Positions 25,587 to 34,538 of a stretch of 64,000 nucleotides of DNA are shown here, piece by piece. Each line of letters opens with the position of its first letter. Position 1 is the first letter of the stretch. The stretch comes from Parasphingorhabdus litoris DSM 22379 (lineage in GTDB: Bacteria > Pseudomonadota > Alphaproteobacteria > Sphingomonadales > Sphingomonadaceae), in NCBI RefSeq assembly GCF_020906275.1, contig NZ_CP086727.1:434001-498000 (forward strand). The letters are read 5' to 3'. The position numbers and the translations under genes were made by a program. The notes under the pieces are model-generated. The model saw nothing but the letters and a program-made list of their open reading frames with translations, ran no database searches and was not told the DNA's origin.

Positions 25587-26279
25587 ATGGAATTTCTCAC
25601 AACAAATGAATTGAGCATTTTGCGCTGGATCCACATTCTGGCGATGGTTTACTGGCTGGGCGGCGAATGGGGTGTTTTCCAGACGAGTTACAATGTCACC
25701 AACCGCAACCTGTCGCTGGAAGAACGGCGGCGACACATGGAAACAGCCTATCGGATCGACATATTGGCGCGCACCGGCATTGTTCTGCTGCTACCGCTCG
25801 GCCTGCATATGGGCAAGCTATATGGTTTTGTGCCCTTTCTCGATGGTTCGGGAATCTGGTGGATGTGGCTGTTTTTTGCGATCTGGCTAGCGATGACCTG
25901 GACCGCCTTCATCAAGCGGGAAACCGATATCGGCGTGAAGGTGACCAAGATTGAAGAGATGCTGCGCTATCCGCTGATCGCCATCTTGTTCATTGTCACA
26001 TTCATGGCACTGGGTGGCAGCGGCCCAATCACTTCGGGTGAGGGCAATGACTGGTATCCCGCCAAAATCGGCCTTTATGCCTTTGCCCTTTGCATCGGAT
26101 TATTCCTGCGCGTCGTCATGCGCCACTGGACAGTGCGGTTTCGCAAGCTGGCTGAGGGACCCGATGCGGCAGAGGAAAACGCGCTCGAACGGGAAATCGG
26201 GCAAGCGCGTATTGCAGCCTATATCTACTGGATCACGATTGCCGGGGTCTGTTTCCTGGGCGCGGTCAAACCGTTCTGA
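25587..26279 (+). CDS. Polytopic membrane protein, paralog A
   Basis: A 230-residue integral membrane protein with about six hydrophobic spans. The first reads WIHILAMVYWLGGEWGVF, with an in-membrane His and a WLG; the last ends with FLGAVKPF at the C-terminus. The 228-residue protein at 36191-36877 has the same order (FIHTILFVLWLGADVGVF ... FLGNIKPF) despite low identity between. The layout is reminiscent of the membrane domain of PuuD-type urate oxidases and other heme-b membrane proteins, but I see no second clear ligand pair. GGGAGGA at 25572-25578 supports ATG 25587 over the long ORF start at 25263. A single-gene unit between an operator and a terminator. Confidence 0.75.
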   Translation: MEFLTTNELSILRWIHILAMVYWLGGEWGVFQTSYNVTNRNLSLEERRRHMETAYRIDILARTGIVLLLPLGLHMGKLYGFVPFLDGSGIWWMWLFFAIWLAMTWTAFIKRETDIGVKVTKIEEMLRYPLIAILFIVTFMALGGSGPITSGEGNDWYPAKIGLYAFALCIGLFLRVVMRHWTVRFRKLAEGPDAAEENALEREIGQARIAAYIYWITIAGVCFLGAVKPF

Positions 26280-26297
26280 AAACCAAGTTCCTCAAAG

Positions 26298-26335
26298 AAA
26301 GAGCCTGCCCAACATAGTTGTCGGGCAGGCTCTTT
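26298..26335. terminator. Bidirectional rho-independent terminator
   Basis: A 13-bp perfect stem (26298-26310 with 26323-26335, GAGCCTGCCC core) and 12-base loop, with a T run on the plus strand and an A run at the other foot. It sits between the convergent genes ending at 26279 and 26361 and can stop both. Confidence 0.93.
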
Positions 26336-26360
26336 TTCATTCTTATCATGAGAAAAGCTG

Positions 26361-26723
26361 CTAGATTTCCTTCAGCTCCTTGCTGACCTCTTCCACAGGC
26401 GGTTCGGCCTGTTGCAATTCCTCGACCATCTGGTGCGGGCCGCGCATCACCCGGTAGATATACTCGCGGATCATCGCGCCGCGCTCATAGGCCGCCTCTT
26501 TGTCCGGCGTATAGCTTTCGATGTCATCGCGGCTGATTGTACCCTTGGCGTCGAGCAGGCGCTCGACCGTATCCATACGCTCACGCAGCACAGAAACTTC
26601 GCCGACAACTGCCATCAGGATGGACAGCATCCGTTCGTCCTCGGGATCGTCAAAATATTCCGGACGCTTGCCTTTGGCCTTTTTATTGGCCGCGGCCATC
26701 CAGTCGAAAACTTGGTCCGTCAT
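26361..26723 (-). CDS. Small FDDP-motif partner protein, paralog B
   Basis: A 120-residue charged, helical protein paralogous to the 93-residue one at 23463-23744. The shared block is PEYFDDPEDERMLSIL and a following heptad-like helix VSVLRERMDTVERLL; a C-terminal Glu/Gln-rich tail is extra. Its start overlaps the stop of the upstream methyltransferase gene (ATGA), exactly mirroring paralog A. It is the last gene of the operon that starts at 31964 and ends at the strong terminator. I do not recognise a family; a methyltransferase partner is inferred. Confidence 0.75.
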   Translation of the reverse strand: MTDQVFDWMAAANKKAKGKRPEYFDDPEDERMLSILMAVVGEVSVLRERMDTVERLLDAKGTISRDDIESYTPDKEAAYERGAMIREYIYRVMRGPHQMVEELQQAEPPVEEVSKELKEI

Positions 26724-27964
26724 TCTGCTGCCTCCTGCATCTGATCGGCATTTTTCCAGGCACCATAGGCATGCCAGAAAGCGGCGCGGCCATGATCTTC
26801 GTCCTCGCCAGTTGGTGCTTCGGGGAAAATCTCTCGATCCACCACGGCGCGCACTCCGGTTTCGAAAAGCTCATCGCGATCAAAGCCGGCTTTGACCATC
26901 TCGTCTTTCATATCCAGCGCATGCATGGAGGACCAAAAGGGTTCATTGTTGTTGAACGCATCCCAGTCCCGCAGAAACTGCTCAAATAGCGGCATGGCAT
27001 CGGAATATTCCGGCTGTTCCAGATGGAACATCAGGCCATTGTCGGCGAGGACGCGGTATCCTTCGGCAATGATTTTCGGTAGCGCCTTACCGCTGGTTTC
27101 ATGCAGGAACATTGTCGTCTGGACCCAGTCAAAGGTTCCGTCATCCCAGCGCGACAGGTCTTCCGCATTGGACTGAATGAACTTGATATTGGTTGCACCA
27201 AGCGATTGAGCCCGAGCATGAGCATAGCGCAATATCGGCGCGGCTGTGTCGATCGCGATAAACTCAGTATCGGGAAAAGCGAGCGCCAGCGGGACGATAT
27301 TATGGCCAACTGTGGTGCCGATATCGAGCATCCGGCGCGGCTGCCATCCGGGGCGTTCTTTCTTGATCCAGTCAACCAGCGCCTGACCGCCGCCATCCGA
27401 CAGCGCGCCGAGACCGCCTGCCGTGGTGGCAAAGATGCCGCAATCATAATTGGCACCCGCGGAAACATCGCCGGACAGCTCTTCGCCATGATAGCTGCCT
27501 GGCATGCAGTGAATGTCGACGGCGCTCTGATAGCGCGGCACTGCGACTTCGGGGTTTAGTTCCAGCGTGTCGCGGCCCTCATTATATTGCCGCGCCTTGG
27601 CGTTGAGTTCATCAATCTGGCGCAGCACCATAGCGCGGCCATTTTGCTGGCGCATTTCCATCGAATTGCGTTTCAGCGCGGACCAGAATGAGTGGAACGG
27701 ATCATCATTCATCGCGTGGCGGATTTCAAACCGGTCCTGTGGTTCCCGGCCGTTTTCTTTTAGAAAAGCCGGCAGCACGCGCTTGTCATAGGCCAGTTGA
27801 TTGCCGGGCCCGAGAGCGCCGGACAGGAATTTGTTGAAATTGGCGAGGAAATCAAACCGCGCGATTTCGTCGTGGGACGGCTGCGGTGATACGCCATGCC
27901 GGGCCACAGCATTATAGGGTGGTGCGACGTCCAGTTTCTGGTCGCTCGGGACTGTTTTGCTCAT
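26720..27964 (-). CDS. Class I SAM-dependent methyltransferase, paralog B
   Basis: A 414-residue paralog of the 22279-23466 protein. It shares LAYDKRVLPAFLKENGREP in the N-terminal region, the MPGSYHG segment before the Rossmann domain, motif I MLDIGTTVGHNIVP, FIAIDTAAPILRYAHARA, and FDWVQTTMFLHE. ATGA overlaps connect it to the upstream nitrilase-like gene and the downstream small protein. The proteins have diverged widely, so they probably act on different intermediates of one pathway or the same scaffold at different positions. Confidence 0.85.
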   Translation of the reverse strand: MSKTVPSDQKLDVAPPYNAVARHGVSPQPSHDEIARFDFLANFNKFLSGALGPGNQLAYDKRVLPAFLKENGREPQDRFEIRHAMNDDPFHSFWSALKRNSMEMRQQNGRAMVLRQIDELNAKARQYNEGRDTLELNPEVAVPRYQSAVDIHCMPGSYHGEELSGDVSAGANYDCGIFATTAGGLGALSDGGGQALVDWIKKERPGWQPRRMLDIGTTVGHNIVPLALAFPDTEFIAIDTAAPILRYAHARAQSLGATNIKFIQSNAEDLSRWDDGTFDWVQTTMFLHETSGKALPKIIAEGYRVLADNGLMFHLEQPEYSDAMPLFEQFLRDWDAFNNNEPFWSSMHALDMKDEMVKAGFDRDELFETGVRAVVDREIFPEAPTGEDEDHGRAAFWHAYGAWKNADQMQEAAE

Positions 27965-29115
27965 ATCAAGCCCTCCTTTATCATGCGCTCTATTGTATCT
28001 TCCTGAGTGCGCAGGAAGTAATCGCGATCGGGTGTCTTCACTTCATTGACCTCGATCAAACCGTCGGCCTTTTGTACGGACAAATTACCATAAGTGGCGG
28101 CAAAAAGCTCCAGCCGCTGACGCGCGAGGAAATTGGTCATCGCAGGCTTGCGCCGCGCGGCGCGTAAGGCGCCCAAATCGATATCGGCAAAGGCGGTGAA
28201 CGTCTCTCCGCTGTTCGACTCGGCCATCACCCGGCCCTTATAGTCGACCACCATGCTGTTCCCGTCGGCAGAGGCCAGCGGCAGGGTCGTGTTTTCAATG
28301 CCTGCGGTATTGGCGGAGACGACATAAGCCATATTTTCCTGTGCGCGTGCGCGCTTGCCGATATCTTTTGGCGTGTCGAGCGGGGAACCGATTTCCGACG
28401 AGCTGTGCACGAAAATCTCGGCCCCGCGCAGCGCATGGGCGCGGGCGATTTCGGGATAGAGTATTTCTTCCGATGCAATGGCGGCAAGGTTGCCAATCTC
28501 TGTCTTCGCCACGGGGAACACTCCGTCGAGGCCATAGATATCAAGATATTTGGTCCAGACATCATGCGGCGTCGGCGCAAACATCGAATTGAGCCGGCGA
28601 TAGCGCAGCACAACGTCTCCGGATGGCGCGACCACGAAGCTGGATTGAAAATAAAGACCCGGGAAATTCGCATCCACTTCATAGGCATTGCCGGCAATGA
28701 ACATTTTCAGCCGCTGCGCCATCGCGCCCAGCGCGTCATATTCCGGACCATCCACTTCCAGCGCAGCCTTGTCGGCAAAGTCGGGGATCGAAATGCGCCC
28801 CGGATAGCTGGTCAGCAGATATTCCGGCAGCACCGCCAACCTGACCGGATTGCCGGCATATTGCTGGATAAAAATTATCGCCGAACGGATTTTGGTTTCA
28901 ATTTCACCGATCATCGCCAGCATCTGTGCGCGGGCGGCGGCCTTGTCTGGCGTCTTTTCAATCGAACGCGCGGCGAGCTGCATTGCAACGGCGGCGTAAG
29001 TTTTGGTGTCGGTCATAGCTTTGTCTTTATCATATTTCTCGTTCGCGGCGAAAACCGGAGATGCGACACTGGCACATAATGCCGCGGCGATCATCTGTCT
29101 GCGACCAAGGTCCAT
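27961..29115 (-). CDS. Exported nitrilase-superfamily protein with Ser for the catalytic Cys
   Basis: A 384-residue carbon-nitrogen hydrolase-fold protein with an N-terminal signal (RRQMIAAALCASVASPVFA). The Glu of the triad is in LPEYLLTSY (about 114-122) and the Lys position reads YRRLNSM. The segment that normally carries the nucleophile (ICYDxxFPE) reads ASEEILYPE followed by a standard ARAHALRGAEIFVHSS, so Ser stands at the Cys position. The fold is clear; hydrolysis by the usual thiol route is not. Another exported member with the same change is at 58331. It lies within the MFS - FAD oxidase - nitrilase - methyltransferase operon. Confidence 0.82.
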   Translation of the reverse strand: MDLGRRQMIAAALCASVASPVFAANEKYDKDKAMTDTKTYAAVAMQLAARSIEKTPDKAAARAQMLAMIGEIETKIRSAIIFIQQYAGNPVRLAVLPEYLLTSYPGRISIPDFADKAALEVDGPEYDALGAMAQRLKMFIAGNAYEVDANFPGLYFQSSFVVAPSGDVVLRYRRLNSMFAPTPHDVWTKYLDIYGLDGVFPVAKTEIGNLAAIASEEILYPEIARAHALRGAEIFVHSSSEIGSPLDTPKDIGKRARAQENMAYVVSANTAGIENTTLPLASADGNSMVVDYKGRVMAESNSGETFTAFADIDLGALRAARRKPAMTNFLARQRLELFAATYGNLSVQKADGLIEVNEVKTPDRDYFLRTQEDTIERMIKEGLI

Positions 29116-29121
29116 CTCGTT

Positions 29122-30672
29122 CTATAGACCGAGCGATCCCGGATTCATAAGCCCCTTTGGATCAACGGTTTTTTTCAAATCCTGCAGCAAGCTATCCGCC
29201 GCGGGATCGAGGCTATCGCGGTAGCGATAGGTTCTCCCGATCTGCAAATGTGCTGCGCCCTGATCGTGGAACAGATCAACCAGTGCCTGTTTCAGCTTTT
29301 GGGTCAGTTCCCATGCGGCACTGTTGCGGTCCAGTGTCGGAAGCTTGGCGAAATGAGCCGATTCTATGGTCGCCTCATGAACCGGGTTCGATGCATCGGG
29401 CCAGTAGAGGCAAGGTTCGATAATTGCACCGGACCCGCTAACGGCCGACACTAATATGCCAGTGAAAATGCCATGCTGGTCCATCTCTTCGCGATGCTGT
29501 TCAAACAACGCGAGGATCGCATCATAACAGGCAATGGCTCGGCTATGGGGTAGCAAACCATGTACCGGTGCCCAACGTTCGCCTTGCGGGCCGAGCATGC
29601 TGTTCAGCGGTCCAAACGGATTGGCGCGAATAATTTTGGGAATGGTATTCTCGGTCTCGGTCGCCCCATTATCCAAAGCGATTTTGCGCGCGCGTTCTAG
29701 GTCATCGTCAGCCGCCGCTTGTATGCGTGCTTCGGTCAGCACATGGAGCGAGAACTTCGCTTCGTCCATAAAGTCGCGGCCCGCTGCTACAACCTTTGCG
29801 CCTTCCTTGAGCGCGCCCCAGACAGAGCCCTGTTTCTTCATCATCTGACCCAGCGCTTTGGCATCGCTGCCTAAGCTGTCACGCTGCATACGGATAGCGT
29901 TCAAGCTGGGGTCAAAACCGAAACATTCCGTTGACACACCGGAGCGTTCAATAGCCCCCATCGCTGCCAATATGTCCTCATGTTTTTCGAAGGTAAAGCT
30001 GGCATAACCATGTGCCTCTGCTTCTGGGATCATCCGCAAAGTGATCGTCGCCTTCATACCCAATGCGCCGGTATCAGCCAGGAAAAGTCCGGTAAGATCC
30101 GGTCCATAAGGTCGAGTAAAATTCGCGCCGGTTTTCAGGACCGTACCATCGGCGAGCACGACTTCCATGGCGATGCAGCTTTGTGCCGCCGTGCCATAGC
30201 GACCAGAACCCCAGAACAGGCAGTTCTGGCTCATCCCCCCGCCAATCGATGCCTTGAGCCCGGAGAGAGTCCCCCAGAATGGCGTGCGCAATCCTTTCGG
30301 TGCCAGCGTTTCATATAGCTTTGCCCAGGTGCAGCCTGCTTCAACAGTGACCGTCATGTCGGTCTCGTTAATCTCGAGGATGCGGTCCATCGCAGCCAGA
30401 TCAAACAGCACGGAACCAGCCTTGTCGGTCGTATAGCCGCCCGTATAGCTCATCCCGCCACCACGCGGGATCACTGGGATATTCTGCGCTGTGGTTGCGG
30501 CAATCGCTGCGGACAATTCATCTTTGTCCTTTGGGCGAACCACGGCCAATAGGTCTGCACCGCGCTGATAAACATCATGCGCATAGAAGTTCAGCGTTTC
30601 AGATTCGGTCAGGACTTCGGCGCCGGTTTCGGCGATAAATTCTATGGCTGTTGGATTGGCTTTTGTGGCCAT
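29122..30672 (-). CDS. FAD-linked oxidase (GlcD/vanillyl-alcohol oxidase type)
   Basis: A 516-residue flavoprotein with the FAD-binding PCMH domain: IPVIPRGGGMSYTGGY (about 70-85), VTVEAGCTWAKLYETL and ASIGGGMSQNCLFWGSGRYG. The C-terminal cap and the LLQDLKKTVDPKGLMNPG ending are those of the GlcD/D-lactate dehydrogenase and alkylphenol-oxidase group. It oxidises a hydroxy acid, alcohol or phenol. No signal peptide. It overlaps the MFS gene by one base and is followed after six bases by the exported nitrilase-like gene. Confidence 0.9.
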   Translation of the reverse strand: MATKANPTAIEFIAETGAEVLTESETLNFYAHDVYQRGADLLAVVRPKDKDELSAAIAATTAQNIPVIPRGGGMSYTGGYTTDKAGSVLFDLAAMDRILEINETDMTVTVEAGCTWAKLYETLAPKGLRTPFWGTLSGLKASIGGGMSQNCLFWGSGRYGTAAQSCIAMEVVLADGTVLKTGANFTRPYGPDLTGLFLADTGALGMKATITLRMIPEAEAHGYASFTFEKHEDILAAMGAIERSGVSTECFGFDPSLNAIRMQRDSLGSDAKALGQMMKKQGSVWGALKEGAKVVAAGRDFMDEAKFSLHVLTEARIQAAADDDLERARKIALDNGATETENTIPKIIRANPFGPLNSMLGPQGERWAPVHGLLPHSRAIACYDAILALFEQHREEMDQHGIFTGILVSAVSGSGAIIEPCLYWPDASNPVHEATIESAHFAKLPTLDRNSAAWELTQKLKQALVDLFHDQGAAHLQIGRTYRYRDSLDPAADSLLQDLKKTVDPKGLMNPGSLGL

Positions 30673-31964
30673 CAGCTTGGCTCCGTGGCTAGTTTTTCTG
30701 TGGGGGGTGTATCGGTTTCCGGGAAACTTTCCGGATAGCGACCTAGGAAAAGGAGGAGTCCGCCACCGATTATGAAGGCGAAAATGGCGACGCCCAAGAT
30801 GGGATCATAGCTACCCATATTATCACGGATGCTGGCATAAATAATGGGCGACAGAGCAGAGAAGAATCCGAAAGGCATGTAGAGCATGCCGTAAATCTTG
30901 CCATAATTGGCCATACCGAAATAGCGGCCCGTGAGATAGGCGATCAGATCGCTTTCCGCCCCGGCCGCAAAGCCGAGTAAAAAGCCTGCCATGGCGGCCA
31001 TGGGAAAGGTAATGCTGTCTCCAAGCAGAACGTAACAGGAGATAGCGGGCAAGCAGAGCAGCGGAAAAGCTACAAAACCTTGCCAAAACCGATCGAGTAG
31101 TGCGCCCGTTATGATCCGCCCGGACAATATTCCGATACCCAGTACACCCATAACAGAGGCCGCCGTCTGTTGTTCAAGACCGCGATCGGAAAGCATTGTC
31201 GGCAGGTTGATAAACGCACCGCCAAAGGCCGTTGCGATCACCGCAATGGACAGCCAGATCAACCAGAACCGATAGTCTTTCAATGCCGTTCGTAAGGCCA
31301 CACCGGTTAGCGTACCGCTATCGCTCGATATCGCTTTGGGCCGCTCCTCGGGACGGGGTTCGCGGAAAAGAAAATAGCCAAGCGGAAGCGCGATAAAAAG
31401 CGGCAGTGCCGCAACGATAGCAAACATCGCGCGCCAGCCATGATTTTCAATGGCCCATACAGCAAGCTTGGGAACGGTAATTGCGGCGAGGCTGGTGCCA
31501 AGCAGCAAGATACCAAGCGCCAGGCCGCGGTTTTTATAGAACCACAGATTGATTGCGCGGCTCCAGCTGACCGGGGTTGAACCGATACCGATCAGACCAA
31601 CCAGGACCCATAAGGCATAATAGATATAAAGGGTGGATGTGACTTGCGCAGTCGGCGTGAACGAAATTGCTGCAAAAGACAGGCCAAAGGCAAGCAGCGA
31701 ATAAAGGGCAACCTTGCGCACACCATATTTATCCGCAAGCGATCCGAAAAATGGCGCGAGTAAAGAGGCAATGATCCCGAAAATCGTGATCGGGAATAAT
31801 ATCTGAGTTCGGGTCCAGCCAAATTCTGCAATTAAGGGTTCGACGGTAAATCCGATGACATTGAACGGTATCGGTGATGCACCGCAAGCAACGCCAAGCA
31901 CACCGGCAAGCAGGACCTTCCAGCCCATTGCAAATTCATTATTGCTTGTCTTTTGTTCTGTCAT
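30672..31964 (-). CDS. MFS transporter
   Basis: A 430-residue, 12-span major facilitator protein. Family marks include GSLADKYGVRKVALYSLLAFG (loop 2-3 core ADKYGVRK) and RGLALGILLLGTSLAA. It is nearest in look to oxalate/formate or monocarboxylate-type permeases. It is the first gene of the minus operon down to 26361; AGAGGGTGC precedes the ATG, and an operator lies 23 bases upstream. It probably imports an anionic pathway compound across the inner membrane. Confidence 0.9.
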   Translation of the reverse strand: MTEQKTSNNEFAMGWKVLLAGVLGVACGASPIPFNVIGFTVEPLIAEFGWTRTQILFPITIFGIIASLLAPFFGSLADKYGVRKVALYSLLAFGLSFAAISFTPTAQVTSTLYIYYALWVLVGLIGIGSTPVSWSRAINLWFYKNRGLALGILLLGTSLAAITVPKLAVWAIENHGWRAMFAIVAALPLFIALPLGYFLFREPRPEERPKAISSDSGTLTGVALRTALKDYRFWLIWLSIAVIATAFGGAFINLPTMLSDRGLEQQTAASVMGVLGIGILSGRIITGALLDRFWQGFVAFPLLCLPAISCYVLLGDSITFPMAAMAGFLLGFAAGAESDLIAYLTGRYFGMANYGKIYGMLYMPFGFFSALSPIIYASIRDNMGSYDPILGVAIFAFIIGGGLLLFLGRYPESFPETDTPPTEKLATEPS

Positions 31965-31986
31965 GCACCCTCTGCGACTCTATGAT

Positions 31987-31998
31987 TTGTCCGGACAT
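31987..31998. promoter_or_regulatory. Operator TTGTCCGGACAT
   Basis: One mismatch from the perfect TTGTCCGGACAA core, located just upstream of the MFS start at 31964 and so controlling the 31964-26361 operon. The flank ATTTGTCCGGACATAT retains a symmetric AT surround. Confidence 0.8.
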
Positions 31999-32030
31999 AT
32001 TTTATATAGTCTGATTTGACTTATACGCCA

Positions 32031-32065
32031 GAAAAAGAAGGCGGACCATCGCTGACCCGCCTTCT
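32031..32065 (-). terminator. Rho-independent terminator of the TonB receptor gene
   Basis: A 9-bp perfect stem (32036-32044 with 32057-32065, core GAAGGCGG) and 12-base loop. On the minus strand the stem is followed by a T run from 32035 to 32032. It sits 20 bases after the stop of the receptor at 32086. Confidence 0.88.
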
Positions 32066-32085
32066 CCCCCATTGTTGGTATCGGC

Positions 32086-34386
32086 TTAGTTAACACGGCC
32101 GCCAAATTTATAGGTGGCTCTTATGGTCCAGCGCCCCGGCTGGTTGAAATAAGTGTCCTGGTTGCCAAAGGATGCCACCAGATAGCGCTTGTTGAAACAG
32201 TTTGAACATTCGACGGCGAAGTTCAACTGGTCACCAAAGGGCTTGAAGTCGATGCCTGCATTGACCAGCACATAACCATCTGCCGGACCAACGCCGCGGG
32301 TCGAGACCTCCTGATCGGACACCATGCGAATGCTGCCGCGCGGGCTGATCAGCGCCTCACCGATTTCAATATCATAAGATCCGCCCAGCGTTATCTGTGC
32401 ATCCGGACTGCGTTTGGGCTCGATCAATTCGCAGTTCACATCGAACACGGAAACCGTTCCATTGGGCGGGGTACAGGCGTCGATATCCGCCTGACTGGCT
32501 TCATAGCGCGCGTCCATAAGTCCAAGGGCCGCATAGAGGTTCAGGTTCCGGACCGGACTGATAAACGCCTCCACCTCAAGACCGGTATTAAGCAATTTAC
32601 CGGCGTTGCCGATGGCGAACACGCCTTGGGCAATGGCTGTGTTGACTTGCAGGTCTTTGGCTTCGAGATAGAAGGCGGTTGCAGCAATGGAGAAATCACG
32701 GCCGAAGTTCAGGCGCGTCCCCGCTTCATAGGACCAGACTTTCTCTGATCCAAATGGTTGCAATCCTGATGCTGTATTCACGCGGGCATTCCAGCCGCCG
32801 GAGCGGAAACCACGGGTCGCCGAAGCATAGAACATCAGGTCATCATTCGGTTCAAATTGCAGTGCAAAGCGCGGCGTCCAGACTTTTTCACGCTGATCGA
32901 TGGGAATACCGAGCGCGATCATATTCGCTGTTGTCAGGTCGGTTATGTCGCCAACCGGGCGATTGTCCGAGATACGAAAATCCTTTTTCTCATCCGTATA
33001 ACGTACACCGGCGGTTGCTGTAATCTGATCTGTCAGTGCAAAATCACCCTGAATGTAACCGGCAATATTTTCCGTATCATTGTCGATAATCCGGTCGCGA
33101 GACGGCGTGGGGCCCGCAAAATAGGCAGCAAAGTCACTGCGGTTTTCTTCCTTCAAATAGAATATACCGGCAGTCAGGTTGAGGAAGTCATCAAACAGGG
33201 AGCCGTTATATTTCAGCTCAGCCGAATATTGTTTGAAGTCGCCGATATTGTCGATGATGAAAATGTCATCGAGCGCCGGATTGGCAGGCGATGGAAATTG
33301 CATGAACGCGTCAAACTGCGGCAGCGGGAAATTGACGAGAAAGTCATTCTCAACCTTGCGATAACCCATGATCAGCGCGATGGAGCCATTGTCCATTTCA
33401 TAGGTTAGTTTGGAAGATGTGTTGTAGGATTTGGTGAGGCTGCCATAATCTGCCTTGGATACAGCGCCCGGGAAAACAGCGTCGAGCCCGAGTGGCAGGA
33501 TCGATGTCGATACCAGATCGACGTCACCGTAATTGCCGGACGTTCTAACCGGTCCGGTTGCGGCATCGGTATCGAGATTGATGTCCCGTCCGGTGATGTT
33601 TGTGCCGCTGTCGCGAATATAATCACCGACAACATACCAGTTTAGATCATCGGTGAGATCGATATCGATGGCAATGCGGCCGCCATAAGCGTTGCGGTCA
33701 TTAATCTTGCGATCAAGCGCGGTGTTCTCAAGCCAACCATTGTCATCGACATAAAAGCCGCTGACCAGAAAGCGCACACGGTCGGATAGCGGCAGGTCGA
33801 CAGAACCGCGCAGCGTGACTTCATCAAACCGGCCATAGCTGGCTTCGGCAAAGCCGCCAAATTCCTCGCCGGGTTTGCGCAGGACGACGTTAATCGCACC
33901 GCCGGTTGTGTTCTTGCCGAACAGCGTGCCTTGCGGTCCGCGCAGGACTTCGGTTCGTTCAACATCGAACAACGCGATATTATTGCCATTCTGGCGAGCA
34001 TAGAAAATTTCATCGACATAGGTGCCAACGGCAGGGTCAAAGGTCGGGAAGGATTCATCCTGTCCTTGCCCGCGCAGGAAGTAGACATTGGCGCTACCCA
34101 GCGAGGTGTTGTTGCTGCCGACAAGATTGGGCAGCGTGTCAACCAGATCGATGGTTTTCTTGACTGCCAGCGTGTCCAGCTGCCTTGGGGTAAAGGCGGA
34201 GATTGCGATCGGAACATCCTGAATACTTTGCTCGCGGCGCTGGGCGGTCACGATGATGACATTGTCACTGGTTTCTGCGGCTTCCGCCTGATCGCCTTGC
34301 TGTGCATGGGCAGGCGCCGCAGCTAGGGTCGCCAGTGCCAGTCCAAAAATGGCAGTGTTTCGATAGATTGCTTTGCGCGTTCTCAT
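32086..34386 (-). CDS. TonB-dependent outer-membrane receptor
   Basis: A 766-residue receptor with a signal peptide ending near AAPAHAQ, TonB-box-like NVIIVTAQRR, a plug with LRGPQGTLFGKNTTGGAIN (about 125-143), and a barrel closing on IRATYKFGGRVN. The C-terminus is not a bare Phe, having a short tail after KF. The start is ATG 34386 with AGGGAGA before it; the longer ORF runs into the operator. It is a monocistronic unit with its own operator and terminator, upstream of the MFS-led operon, and probably carries the same compound across the outer membrane. Confidence 0.93.
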   Translation of the reverse strand: MRTRKAIYRNTAIFGLALATLAAAPAHAQQGDQAEAAETSDNVIIVTAQRREQSIQDVPIAISAFTPRQLDTLAVKKTIDLVDTLPNLVGSNNTSLGSANVYFLRGQGQDESFPTFDPAVGTYVDEIFYARQNGNNIALFDVERTEVLRGPQGTLFGKNTTGGAINVVLRKPGEEFGGFAEASYGRFDEVTLRGSVDLPLSDRVRFLVSGFYVDDNGWLENTALDRKINDRNAYGGRIAIDIDLTDDLNWYVVGDYIRDSGTNITGRDINLDTDAATGPVRTSGNYGDVDLVSTSILPLGLDAVFPGAVSKADYGSLTKSYNTSSKLTYEMDNGSIALIMGYRKVENDFLVNFPLPQFDAFMQFPSPANPALDDIFIIDNIGDFKQYSAELKYNGSLFDDFLNLTAGIFYLKEENRSDFAAYFAGPTPSRDRIIDNDTENIAGYIQGDFALTDQITATAGVRYTDEKKDFRISDNRPVGDITDLTTANMIALGIPIDQREKVWTPRFALQFEPNDDLMFYASATRGFRSGGWNARVNTASGLQPFGSEKVWSYEAGTRLNFGRDFSIAATAFYLEAKDLQVNTAIAQGVFAIGNAGKLLNTGLEVEAFISPVRNLNLYAALGLMDARYEASQADIDACTPPNGTVSVFDVNCELIEPKRSPDAQITLGGSYDIEIGEALISPRGSIRMVSDQEVSTRGVGPADGYVLVNAGIDFKPFGDQLNFAVECSNCFNKRYLVASFGNQDTYFNQPGRWTIRATYKFGGRVN

Positions 34387-34437
34387 TTTCGTCTCCCTGG
34401 TTCCAGACGTAAAGAGAATGCTTGATATGCATTCAAG

Positions 34438-34449
34438 TTGTCCAGACAA
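34438..34449. promoter_or_regulatory. Operator TTGTCCAGACAA
   Basis: One central mismatch from TTGTCCGGACAA, 52 bases upstream of the receptor start at 34386, with an AAATTT-like flank on one side. It should bring the receptor into the regulon. Confidence 0.8.
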
Positions 34450-34538
34450 ATTTTAGGACTCTTGGCTAGTCTTCTTGATAGGGGAAACGCTAACAACCAA
34501 TTAGGCTGCTTCTACAACCAAATGGTATTTCACCACTT

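Noticed and set aside
28072..28083. TTGTACGGACAA, resembling the operator
   Set aside because: It lies inside the coding sequence of the exported nitrilase-like gene near its 3' end; no promoter is expected there, and the codons explain it.
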